Shown one piece after another: positions 9,365-19,939 of a DNA stretch of 64,000 bases. Numbering within the stretch: position 1 is the first letter of the stretch; every line of letters starts with the position of its first letter. The notes under the pieces are model-generated. The model was not told the DNA's origin. It saw nothing but the letters and a program-made list of their open reading frames with translations, and did not search any database. This DNA comes from Loripinus fragilis (taxonomy: Eukaryota; Mollusca; Bivalvia; Lucinida; Lucinidae), in the NCBI GenBank assembly GCA_964019695.1, contig OZ026524.1, positions 66,986,223-67,050,222 of the forward strand. The letters are read 5' to 3'. Both the position numbers and the translations under genes were made by a program.

Positions 9365-11860
9365 AAGATAAATTTTCAAAGCATCATGCAAGTACACACT
9401 TTATTTGAATTTCTAAAGATCAGAATTTTAGAAATGTTGAACTTCCACCCGTGATAACCGAGCATGTGAGTCTTGAAATACTGTGATGTTGGCAAAATGT
9501 AATTGATAAGAATGGTCTAGGCTCATAAATTTTTCAAATGATATTTGCTGCCAGAAAAGTTTATCTGATATCTTAAGTCAGAAAAATAAAATGTTCTTAA
9601 CACTATTGCACTCAGAATGACAACATCAACATTCAGTGTGCAAGAGGGCTAAGTACTGAAAAACAAAATATGTATGTCTTAAGACTTAAGCTGATGGACA
9701 TACATAGTTATTCTTATGATCAAGTTGCCAACTGTTATTGACAATCATATTATTATGATTAATTGACTAGTGATTGGTCAGTTGTGTGTCTAATTTGTTT
9801 TCTTCATTTATTTAATCCATTTAAGCCTAGAATCCTATTGTGAGACATAGGCAAACAGGGCAGACCCAGATCAGATACTCAAAATGTGATTTCTGATTAG
9901 GATTTTCACTGTTTGCTACAGAGTGTTATCTTGGGGTTTGATTAAAATTAGAGATACCATCAATCAATCCTAAAAACAGAAATTTGATGGAATGAACTGA
10001 TTGATAAGAATGGAAGATTCTATTCGGCTTAAAGAGGTTGAGAATATTTTTTTTTTTTTTTAAATGCTGCTGCACTGCAGATATTCTGTTTTGATAACTC
10101 TAGTTTGAACGAGTTTAATGGCTTTGACAAATTGTGAAATCAATTAAATTTAATAATGTCCAGCAGAGACGGCCATGTTTAGAGACATGTCTAAAGGACA
10201 AATCACTAAACAAGGATCCACAGCATCTTACAAGCTGGTAACATCTGTACAAACTAGATATTATCAAAACTGTTAAATTTGCAGCATTGTTTTTCAGCAT
10301 CATTACTAATATTAGTAATAAGGGTCAGGGTACCACTGTCATGGTGCAGTTTACCTTGAAACCTTTGAGGATGGTCAAAGGCGTTGTATGGAATCACTGC
10401 TGTATATACTGTTGTATCTGTTGTCTGGATTCCCTACTCATATTGGGTAAACTTGCTCATGACAGGTCTCTTGTCCTATATAATACAAGCCAGATATTGT
10501 CATCATGATTTTATGATGATATTTAAATAATGTAAATAGATGTATATATATAAAATGTTTCAGTGAGAGGTTTTTCACATTCTGGTATATTTTTGTCCTT
10601 TATTGAATGCTGTAATATATTATTTGGAGGAGGATAGCCTTACAAAATGGAAATGGAAGTATGAGAACAATGTAGGAAGGAGGGTGTCTGATTTTTCTGT
10701 CCTAAATACTCTGTGGAGTATTTGCAACATGCAAAAATCAAACACAACTCGGTTTTCCTCATCCAAAGCTTTTAGTGCTGCTGAGTTTTAGTTGATGTGA
10801 GAATAAATTATCTCCCTTATGGAAGTTCATTGAGGATATTATATTAAATACAATGTATTTAATGAATTTATCTTCAAGTTAAATAAGGAAAAGAAAAAGG
10901 GAATGTGACTGTCTTGGTGTAATTCAAGAACTGGAGACCGTCTTAAATAAAAATAAACTATTTTTGCCTCTCACTGATTGTAGAATGCCTTAACATACTG
11001 TACATATTTGCCATTGACTTTTATGATATATGTAGAATTTTACTGCATGGAGAATGATTGTGGCAATGTTGCCCAAGGATACCAAAAGCTTTTGAATGGC
11101 TCTGAAACATGGAATTTTGTTGCATTATAATAGAGTCTGTCCCAGCTTCCATGATTACCTTTTTGCATTAGCTGTAATGTTGACTAAGTACATTAAATTG
11201 TCTAGAAGGTCTAGGTATCCTTGGTGGACTGAGCTTTATTTGGATGATTGATTGGTTGCAAATGATGGGTTTCAAACGTCGCTGCCATTATTATTATTGT
11301 GAAAAGCTCCAGATTCGATCCCAGCATTTCTGACTACCGTCTTGTCTTCTGTAGAGGAACTAGCATGATTTTTATGGCAGAGATTTTTGACAACTATATA
11401 GATACTACAACCACGATTGGCTGTGATTGTGAAATATTTTGGGCTAAATGACTCACTGTAAAGACATGTATAGTAATATTGACAATTTCTGTGACTGTTT
11501 AGGCTAGATTGTGCATTGTGTTGGTCTACAATTTGAGCTCATTTCCAGTGGCACAAGCTTGCCAAAAATTTGGATCAATTCCTGTGTGCATGCACCCACT
11601 TGGTGACCAAGTGGACACATTTACACAGAGATTGATAACTTCTGGTTATCTTTGTTTGGCGATTATTGGGTGAGCGCACTGTTGTGGTTTGACACATAAT
11701 AAATTGTTTTCTTACCTACATTTGAGTCCATTCCAGTGTTGTGGTCATGCCACGTGCCATTTCTGTGAAGCACCATATTACAGCCGAGCGCCTCCCGAAA
11801 TACCTACCACTTTCCAAGCTGTAAACTTACAAATTCTACGCATGGGGTCCATGCCTTTTT
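9365..11860. other. No gene recognised
   Basis: About 2.5 kb of AT-rich sequence with only short chance frames. A possible B-box-like word (AGATTCGATCCC, near 11313) is present without a matching A-box. No repeat partner was noticed in the window. Confidence 0.4.
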
Positions 11861-12240
11861 CGAAGGGGGGAGGCTGTTGTAACGGCGCTGGGCTTTAATA
11901 ATTTGCTTCCCAGGACTCTCACATCGGCAACCATGCCTGTTTTGAAACCACACATTTCGGCCCCGTTTCACCAGGTTTTGAGACGTTCATCGCGGTGTCA
12001 GCGCTTATTCGCGGCTCAGTTGCAGATATTTACCTCTATTTCATCGGTTCGCATATGAATTGTATCATGAAAGCTTCATTTCTAGCCGTATTTTCCATTT
12101 ATTTGGGTGATTTCTTCGGCCGCGGCTTCTTTCATTTTTGTAAACATGCGGAATACTTTGGTTTTAACCGTATAGTTTTCGCATGTTTCCGAATCGGATT
12201 GAACCGCACCCAAATGTCGATACCTCGGATGTTCGATTAA

Positions 12241-12298
12241 TGACGTCATTTAAATTCGATCACATGACTCGCGGGTGCGTGCGCAGTTTACTATAAAA
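12241..12298 (+). promoter_or_regulatory. CRE plus TATA box core promoter
   Basis: TGACGTCA at 12241-12248 is followed 44 bases later by TATAAAA at 12292-12298, in a locally CpG-rich patch (GCGGGTGCGTGCGCAG, GACGAGCGCGC). Transcription would start near 12325. A short frame of 19 codons opens at ATG 12424. Confidence 0.55.
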
Positions 12299-12802
12299 GA
12301 CGAGCGCGCTACTCAACCGTGTCAATGACTTTGTTGACAGACCGGAGCAGACGTTCTTGTTCTAGATAAGAAGCGGACTTCGAATCTTTTAAACATCAGC
12401 TATATTATTACCGTTGTGAACAGATGCCACCCAGGAGAAATCTTGGTCCTGATAAGGTGATTATTTCATATTTGCTATTTTGAGAAATAAAGTTCATTCA
12501 ACTTTGGGTGGTGCCTGTTCAGTTGTAAACAACTTAGTCGTCTGTTTGTTTACAACTGTCTGAATGAAATTCCTAACCCTGGTGAAGCTGGCCCAACTTC
12601 CAAACTTTGTTGTTTATACAATCTAGCGTATTTGTATATTATTTCTTTGATTTTTGACTGAGGAAATCCATCACAAATTATTTCTCTCTGTCTTCTAAAG
12701 ACTTGTAGATCTAATTAGACATATAAACTGTTTCCCTTGTCTGAACACCCTGTTAGTTTGGTGGAAGCATTGACTGTAAATGCTGTCCTTCATTTACTCA
12801 AG

Positions 12803-12970
12803 TTTGGGTGATATATTTAAGTTTGGGTGCATATAGAGATTTGGGTGCATATTGAAATTTGGGTGCGCTCCAGATTTGGGTGCATATTGAAATTTGGGTG
12901 CGCTTCAGATTTGGGTGTTATTTAGATTTGGGTGCACATTCTAATTTGAGTGTAATCTTCATATTTGGGT
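12803..12970. repeat. 18 bp minisatellite
   Basis: About nine or ten copies of TTTGGGTGCATATTGAAA and variants, with starts roughly every 17-19 bases (12803, 12822, 12840, 12858, 12875, 12893 ...). It lies inside the candidate LTR. Confidence 0.85.
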
Positions 12971-13183
12971 AGCTCTTGTATGACAGTTGGAATATTAATC
13001 CAAATATACCTGAGTTTACTTTATAAAGCTAAAATAGATTTGGTTTTTAAAGGGAACTTTGTCTTAAAGGATAACTCTATCTTTTAAGACCACTTTCACT
13101 CATAGAACCAATCAATCTACTATATAACCATTCATATCTCTATATGTAACAACTTATTTAATATATACATTTAATAGATAAAT

Positions 13184-13383
13184 GCATAAGGTTTCACCCT
13201 TGCATGTATAAGGTTTATCCCTTGCCTGTATAAGGTTTATCCCTTGCATGTATAAGGTTTATCCCTTGCATGTATAAGGTTTATCCCTTGCATGTATAAG
13301 GTTTATCCCTTGCCTGTATAAGGTTTATCCCTTGCATGTATAAGGTTTATCCCTTGCCTGTATAAGGTTTCACCCTAGCATGC
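13184..13383. repeat. 22 bp minisatellite
   Basis: Nine copies of GTATAAGGTTTATCCCTTGC plus two bases, at an exact 22 bp period (ATAAGG at 13186, 13208, 13230 ...). The first and last copies have TTTCACCC in place of TTTATCCC. It lies inside the candidate LTR. Confidence 0.92.
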
Positions 13384-13776
13384 ATTTGCATATTTTATTG
13401 TAATAAAGGGTTACCTCAGTAAAATATCGTGTCACATTTTTTTTTACATGTCTGATAGTGCCTTAGGATATAGATAAATGATTTGAATTGAGAATTTAAT
13501 AAATTAAGAAACTTAAATAATCTTTTCATTTCAAGCCCCTGTACACTAACATTGCTATCGACCCAGGTGAACCCACAATCACGGACCATTGTAACACCGC
13601 CTAAAATCCTGACTTGCACGTTTACCCGGCCTGGCGGTCCCGTTACAATATGGTGCTGCCTTCTTCTATAATGACATTTTTGTAAAGTTTTAAAACTGTT
13701 GAATGATGTATTTCTTAAACTTTTTATATTTATTTTCAATCATTTTATTTCGTTATATTTTCATTCAACTATTATA

Positions 13777-14754
13777 CCCGCTTTCTTTTTTAGAAAAAGG
13801 GTATATTAATTTCGTACCAAAGTCGGTCTGTCTTCCGTCCGTCTGTCTATCCGTCAGTCCGCCCGTGCGTCCGTCCGTCACGATTCTTGTAAATGTATCT
13901 ATTCCTCAGTAAACTGTTAGAGGTAGCAACTTCAAACTTTGTAGCTGAATAGGTCACATAATGTAGTGGGTACTGGATAACATTTCGTGTGACCTTGACC
14001 AAGGTCAAGGTCAATGATTAAATAATGTACCCGAAGGTCAAGGTCAAATAATGTATTTCTTGTAAATGCGTCTTCTTTGTAACCGTGGGATGTAGCAATA
14101 TCAAACTTTGCTGGTGTATAGGTCACATGAAGTCGAGGGTACTGACCAGGCAACATTTTGTGTGACCCTAAGGTATAATAGTAATGTAACTTCCTGGTAT
14201 TGCATCTCCTTAACCATTGACCGTAGCAACTTCAAACTTTGCAGGTACATAGGTCACAAGATGTCGAGGGTACTTGGCAACATTTTGAGTGACCTTCAAA
14301 AAATGTATTTTCTTGTACCTGCATTTTCTCCTTAACCATGGGATTTAGCAACATCGAACTTTGCCGGTACATAGGTCACATGAAGTCGAGGGTACTAGGC
14401 AACATTTTGTGTGACCTTGACCCTAAGGTATAATAATTATGTATTTTCCTGGTATTGCGTCTCCTTAACCATTGACAGTAGCATCTTCAAACTTTGCAGG
14501 TACATAGACCACATGCTGTAGAGGGCAACGCTTCAAATATTTCTTGTAAATGCATTTCCTCCTCAACCGTTGGACGTAGCAGCTTCAAACTCTGTAGGTG
14601 CATAGGTCATATGATGTAGAGGATACTGGGCAACGTTTCGTGTTTTTCCTTGACCTAAGGTCAAGGTCAAAAGTGAAATAATGTACTTTCTTGTAAATGC
14701 ATCCCCTCCTAAATGGTTGGACGTAGCGGATGCTTTGGTTCTCTCAAAAGCGGG
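13777..14754. mobile_element. TIR element with TA target site carrying a tandem array
   Basis: The ends are CCCGCTTT (13777-13784) and AAAGCGGG (14747-14754), flanked on each side by TA, as for Tc1/mariner-type insertion. A small hairpin (CTTTTTTAGAAAAAG) sits just inside the left end. Then come a GTCCGTCC-type simple repeat (13828-13880) and about seven diverged monomers starting GTAGCAACTTCAAACTTTG (13923, 14093, 14222, 14346, 14479, 14575 and a remnant), spaced about 95-170 bp. Each monomer has TAGGTCACAT and often AAGGTCAAGGTCA. No transposase frame, so it is non-autonomous. Confidence 0.75.
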
Positions 14755-14759
14755 TATTT

Positions 14760-15340
14760 GCGATGGTGTACCATCAACTGAAGTCTAGTTCATAATTATT
14801 TCATTTCTGAACAATACATGTAGATATGTAGCCTGGGTCCAGTCGTCAACATTATGGCAATATTTTCTAATGCTAATATTCCAAAAAATACAACATCAAA
14901 GGTATCGGTTGTCTGTTATTGATTTCGATTAATATTGACCAAGAAACGGAAAAATAAAAAAGAAGAAAAAATGATCAGACTGGAACCCAGGCTAGTAGAT
15001 ATGTAACAACTCATGTCGTCCTCGAACTCATCTGCCGTGTCTGTTTCTTCATTATTTTCAGTCAGTGATGGCAACGGGGTCGGGCATCTCATCTCTAGCA
15101 ATATCAGATGCCTAGTAGACCAACAATCAACGGGGATGGCAGGTCAATCTTCTTGGATATGATTCTCTGAGCAGCAGCTCCGTCACTCCGGTCAGAGTCA
15201 CAGTCTGATCCCAGGCGCGTTTAAATGACATCTTGAGACCAGACTACTTCTACTACACGCAGAACTTGTACATATTCTCAACAATTTCTCGAGTATCCTC
15301 GCTATACTTCCATATAACAGGCATTTTTATTATCTTCCAG
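14760..15340. other. No gene recognised
   Basis: Ordinary AT-rich sequence with no repeat partner or coding frame that I can support. Confidence 0.35.
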
Positions 15341-15343
15341 AGT

Positions 15344-15540
15344 AAATAACAGGCAAAGATAGGGAATCGATACAATCAAGTACCATACCTGACCCTAAAC
15401 ACCACATGGGAACGTGACAAAAACAAAATTAAACATCACATACAAGTGAGCCAAGAGGTCAGCCCTTGCTCAGCAGGTGACCGCAAGGCTACAATGAACA
15501 TACAAGGAATCATGACAAACACGAAACATAAATAACAAAA
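15344..15540. repeat. Dispersed repeat, copy 1 (partner at 26829-27015)
   Basis: This stretch and 26829-27015 align in the same direction over about 190 bp, sharing GGAATC-ATACAATCAAGT, GAGCCAAGAGGTCAGCCC and CAGCAGGTGACC-CAAGG. The partner sits between two TCAAAGT repeats inside a tandem array, which shows the family is mobile. Confidence 0.75.
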
Positions 15541-15743
15541 ATGATCCACAAAAGAAGCACCGCCTTGGAAAGATCAGTAAAATACCCCTATCTTATCCAT
15601 GCATCATCTCCTAGAACATATAAATCAAGATATAAAGAGGAGAAAAATCAAAGTCTTGTAACTTAGAAACTATTCAATAATTCAAAATCACGCTTCTTTA
15701 GTGAAAAAAGGCAACGCTTATGTCGTGCAAATTAGATAAAGAT

Positions 15744-15835
15744 TGCATGCCATTGACGGGGTTCGAACGTTTGATCTGTGATTCTTTGGTAACAAAAACT
15801 AATACTCCTTACCTTCGATCTAGCCGACTGATCAA
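15744..15835 (-). repeat. Degenerate tRNA-like module
   Basis: On the minus strand the word CGTTCGAACCCC is a good RNA polymerase III B-box. Upstream GGCTAGATCGAAGG is a poor A-box. It cannot fold into a proper tRNA, so it is a SINE head or tRNA pseudogene. Confidence 0.35.
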
Positions 15836-16159
15836 GTGCGGCTGTAGACTGTCTTGGTTAAAATTAATATTAAATCGAAATGTTATAAACACCTGACACC
15901 CATATTTCTGGGACTAGTTCAATATCAATAGTATTAGTCACACCTCAAAGCATTTTGGATATCTGTAAATCTCTGCGATAGATGTATAACCGTTTCATGG
16001 CATGTACTTTGTTCCATGCAGAGATCAAGTCAGCTTTTTAACTTCAATGAAAGTATAAGACTTTGTCTAAAAATGAGGCACAGTTTTATTTTAAAGTTGT
16101 ACCATAACACCTCGGGAAAGACAGTTAAGACTCAAAAAGTATGATTTAAACCATAAAAC

Positions 16160-16655
16160 GCCAGCAAAATACCTACATCCGAAAACGTCTGTTTATTGGT
16201 TAACATAATTATTGAGGCAAACAGTGTAAACCCAGATATACCGGAGCAGTCTGATCTGGATCTACACATTTTTTCAAAGAGGCTTCAAATGTTTCAGCTG
16301 ACGACAAAGGCATACGACTTCTCTGTGATATGCGCTTTAATAGTTAATAAATGTGAGTTCAGTGTATATACGGTCAGGATTTTCATAAAATGTATGCACG
16401 TTTGCGCGGCTCAAACATATTATTAACTCTTCACCAAATAGATAGAAACTAAGGTGAGTTCAACAATGCGAGCATTCGCGGGCACTCGTTGTTCTGGTAC
16501 CTACCTTAAAACGAACTATGTAAAGCCTGACATCAGTACAGTACAACGAGCGCCCGTGAGCTCTCACTTTGTTGAATTCGCCTCTTATTTCCCTTCTTGG
16601 ATATGAATATTAAAGTTGCCGCCTTTATAGTGACCCGAAAATTCTATAATATATT
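16160..16655. repeat. Dispersed element B, copy 1
   Basis: Aligns in direct orientation with 33150-33756. Shared blocks include AGGCAAACAGTGT, AGAGGCTTCA, GTTAATAAATGTG-GTTCAGTG, GCGCGGCTCAA and ATTAAAGTTGCC-CCTTTATAGT. This copy lacks the SINE that interrupts the other at 33220-33472, giving the empty site. It contains a CAGTGTAAACCCAGAT hairpin (near 16215). Confidence 0.8.
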
Positions 16656-17324
16656 TTTTTAGCAAGATATTTATCATTGTTTATGAAAAACTGTAGTAAA
16701 ATGAGTAAAATCACAATGACTCGGCTCCGCTTTGGTCAATATTGGTACTCTCAGGTCGATATCACATTTTATTATATAACTAACTTAAGTAAAAAGACCG
16801 ATTTTCATTGGCTTAGAGCGCTCACGTGGTCAGTCTATATATTGTCATATTCACTGGCTGGCGCGTGCTTGCCGGTGAATATTAGTTACTAAAATTAGAC
16901 TTTAAGATCTCCCGCCAATACTTAGACCACGTCGCATACGTTTACATGTATTCGTAACGTCTTTCAAGCGTAAAAACGACGTTACACCGTCTAACGCCAT
17001 GAATGACGTCATTTTACAATAACAAATGACGTCAGCTATCACACATTTTCCCTGCACTTTCAAAGCTGTGAATTATTGTTTGACATATCACACTATTCTA
17101 ACATTGGCTCTACCGGCGAGGCGTGTTAGAATTGTTGAGAGTTAATGTTGAATGATGACACTCATGCACAACATATATAAAATAGTAAACGGGTGGTCTT
17201 ATCTAGGTCTGCACTGATTCTGCTATATGCTTGACTTTTCCAAAACTCGTATATAAGTTCAGTATTTTTTTCCAGGTGCACTGATACCTGTACAGCTTTC
17301 TCTTAATGTTATATAATAAAACAG
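16656..17324. other. Repeat-rich stretch without a gene
   Basis: Holds TCAATATTGGTACTCTCAGG and TCGATATCACAT (near 16737), which match the palindrome at 17325-17432, and two exact CRE words TGACGTCA (17004-17011 and 17028-17035). No coding frame. Confidence 0.45.
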
Positions 17325-17432
17325 TTATTGACTAATGAGGCATTGGATATGATGTGATATCGACCAGAGAATACCAATATTGGTATTCTCTGGTCGATAT
17401 CACATCATATCCAATGCCTCATCAGTCAATAA
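17325..17432. repeat. 108 bp spacerless palindrome
   Basis: Two 54 bp arms meet at CCAATATTGG (17374-17383) with no spacer and, by eye, a single mismatch. The right arm's end (TCCAATGCC, AGTCAATAATTGTATA) is repeated directly at about 17441-17475, and half of the arm resembles sequence near 16737. Confidence 0.95.
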
Positions 17433-17475
17433 TTGTATAATGTCCAATGCCGCAATAGTCAATAATTGTATATCA

Positions 17476-18290
17476 TATAACACTTGGATTGCTATGCTTG
17501 ACAGTTGTACATTTTGTAGGTATTTTTTATATCAATATTGAACAACCCCCATCTGACCAATGGACAGGTGTGCTAAAATTGTAATAAACATTTATCCGAG
17601 GTTTTAATTATGCCATGTTTTAATATCATTGTTATTGCTGTTATTATTACAGTTTCAAATGGTTCTTTAATAACCATTATCCCATATTTATAGTGATGTT
17701 AATCTCAAATTACTATTTTAATTGAGACATGTTTCAATTTGTTAAGACTTAATGACAATACTGACCGAAATGTTTCATCTGTGTGACCTTGGCTAACACA
17801 CCGAGACTCAGATTTAGGTGGTTTTCTTGAGCATTTGTTTTCTGCGGGGTATACACAATTTTCTTTGCCGTCAGTGTCAATGGTCCGTAACAGGGGAGAC
17901 GCAAGAAAAAATGTATCTCTTAATGATACCGACAGGCCGCCTAGCACCCGCGTGATTGACACGAGATTGGCCCACTTCGAATCGAACTAAAGTTCCTACT
18001 ATAGTTATTACGTAATAGGTGCGCGCGCACCTTTACATCCGAACGGCTGCAGTTGGAACTTTAGTTGGTTGCCAAGTAAACAAAGTGAATAGCCTTGTAT
18101 GCTCTCGTTCAACTCTTCATTGCAGACAAAAATGATGTTCATATACTACACAGCCAACTCTAATTATAGTCTTGCAGCGCTATTTTGACTATGTTGACAT
18201 TCTGCGTTTACAATTATATTTACCAATAACTGGCTCTCTATTTTTAGAATAATACATGCATTTTATTTCATCTTAAATATTATATGCACA
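17476..18290. other. No gene recognised; short CpG-rich palindromic patch
   Basis: AT-rich, except for 17985-18065. That patch contains the palindrome GGTGCGCGCGCACC and an inverted pair ACTAAAGTTCC / GGAACTTTAGT around TTACGTAA. No coding frame. Confidence 0.4.
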
Positions 18291-18302
18291 AACCAATCAC
18301 AA

Positions 18303-18378
18303 GTAGAATTCGTAGCATAGTGGATGGATTGCTTGTCCACTGTCATGGAAGGAGCGAGTTCGAATCCCGTCACCGTAC
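18303..18378 (+). repeat. tRNA-like module
   Basis: TAGCATAGTGGATGG resembles an A-box and GAGTTCGAATCCC is a near-perfect B-box about 45 bases on; a T-run follows. The anticodon region does not fold cleanly, so this is probably a tRNA-derived SINE head. Confidence 0.5.
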
Positions 18379-18671
18379 TTTGTGTGTGTGTTTTTTTTTT
18401 GGATTTTATATTTTTATTAATTATTTATTTATCGATATAGTTCATTATCATTTCCAAACTATTTCGGTTGATAAATATCGCTTTAATGACTGCAAACAAT
18501 GCTACCCTATTGAGTTGATGCATTCAGTAGTGTCTTGCATATACGTTCCGTGTTTGATAATGTCTCATTTGATGGGCATTTTGTATAAATGTTAAAACTG
18601 TTTTCCAATCATGCTTAGAGGATACATGTGAGAATATGATACAATAAAAATGAAAAAGAATAAATGAAGGC

Positions 18672-18756
18672 ATTGGTTTGATTCGAACCTGCGCATAATG
18701 GAAAATAAATGGATTTTCTGATGCCAAACACTTTACCTACTGCGCTATACAAGTTA
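18672..18756 (-). repeat. tRNA-like module, opposite strand
   Basis: On the minus strand TAGCGCAGTAGGTAAAG is an A-box-like start and AGGTTCGAATCAAA a B-box-like word. It faces the module at 18303-18378 across about 300 bp, but the arms between are not similar to each other. Confidence 0.5.
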
Positions 18757-19575
18757 ACATCTAAAAGTTTTCAAAACTACACCTGCCTGCTGAATATGCC
18801 AGCCTGATATTTTGATTTCAACGTTTACAAACAAGCAAATGTAAACATGGTCATAAGATCTTGGTAGCACTATAACAATTACGAATAAGTAGGACCGCGA
18901 GTAGAGCACAGCGAGTATTTATTTTCTAAAGCAAATTATTTTGAGGCTACTCTTGAACCCATGTTGGATAGGGCTAGAGGACACAGTATCGATTCACTGT
19001 GCGCCTGAAATGAGTGAAATCGACTGTATCAGTAGAATCGAGACATTTTGGCCTAAATTTGTTAGGGGGTGGTAAGTATTTTTGCATGTTTTTTTATAGT
19101 TAGATTTGTTCTTCCGCCGTCGATCTCATTATATTTCTTTGATATATGCATACGTGTTATAATATTGTGCAAAAACAACGACAGTGTATCGTGGGAGCGT
19201 AAGAAACGCATTCTTTTAGAGGGATAGTTGTCAAAAAAGCGAAAATCCACAGCTTTTTATCTTCCCATTTCAAATTCAAATAACTTAGCTAAAATGATTT
19301 TCACCGGAAGTTCGAGAGGCTTATGATCCTACAATACCAGAAATCTCAGACGATTTTGAGATATTCAGCTTTATATGACTGAACCTCCTAATAGCAGTGA
19401 ACTAGAAACTGTATCAGTAGAATCGACAGCTATTTATTTAATGAACGAAGTAAAAACTACCGACTGCACGAAGTGAAAGCAAATGTTGGTCATAAATTTT
19501 CGAATTAAGAGCAGAAAGTAGATTATTTATTTCACCCTGTGTATACCATTGACTTCTAGATGTGTACTTTGGCAG
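18757..19575. other. No gene recognised
   Basis: AT-rich. The 19-mer ACTGTATCAGTAGAATCGA occurs twice in direct orientation (about 19023 and 19408), 385 bp apart. Nothing coding. Confidence 0.4.
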
Positions 19576-19634
19576 ACAGTGAAGACCCAAATATAATGCC
19601 GCATCATACGGCATTTAATCTGGGTCTTCACTGT
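19576..19634. repeat. Hairpin of the CAGTG-AGACCCA family
   Basis: ACAGTGAAGACCCA (19576) pairs exactly with TGGGTCTTCACTGT (ending 19634), and ATGCCG pairs with CGGCAT inside. Related hairpins occur elsewhere in the window. Confidence 0.85.
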
Positions 19635-19698
19635 TTATTAATACCATTATGATGTTCAGAGAAAGAAATGCAATTTTTTTTATAAAAATTGTGACCAG

Positions 19699-19814
<116 letters not shown>

Positions 19815-19939
19815 CAAACAATTTGAACAACACAGCTGCTGCATCAAATTTGAAACAAGTTTAATTTTTATTAGGTTTTAGTTCTACCATATGCAATCTG
19901 ACAGATAAAATTTTAAAATTTAGAGATGTTATTTAACGC

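Larger units (their letters stand above)
11878..13647 (+). mobile_element. Candidate 1.77 kb retroelement LTR (solo or end of a degraded element)
   Basis: The stretch starts TGTAACGG and ends CCGTTACA, an exact 8 bp inverted pair in TG...CA form. Directly before it is a purine tract, AAGGGGGGAGG (11863-11873), as expected of a polypurine tract. Within it are a CRE (TGACGTCA, 12241-12248), a TATA box (TATAAAA, 12292-12298) and an AATAAA at about 13402, giving a U3-R-U5 order. After the end comes TGGTGCTGCC (13651), a weak primer-site candidate that fits no tRNA I know. No gag or pol adjoins, and there is no second copy in the window to prove it is an LTR. A host promoter with a first exon (ATG at 12424, possible GT donor at 12457) is the main alternative. 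Confidence 0.5.

Noticed and set aside
12424..12456. ATG with 11 codons and a following GTGATT as a first coding exon
   Set aside because: The donor is weak, the frame is short, and no matching downstream exon is visible.
13651..13666. TGGTGCTGCCTTCTT after the candidate LTR as a primer binding site
   Set aside because: It complements no tRNA 3' end I know; kept only as a weak hint.
18303..18756. Two facing tRNA-like modules as functional tRNA genes or arms of one foldback
   Set aside because: Anticodon stems do not close, and the sequences around the two modules are not inverted copies.
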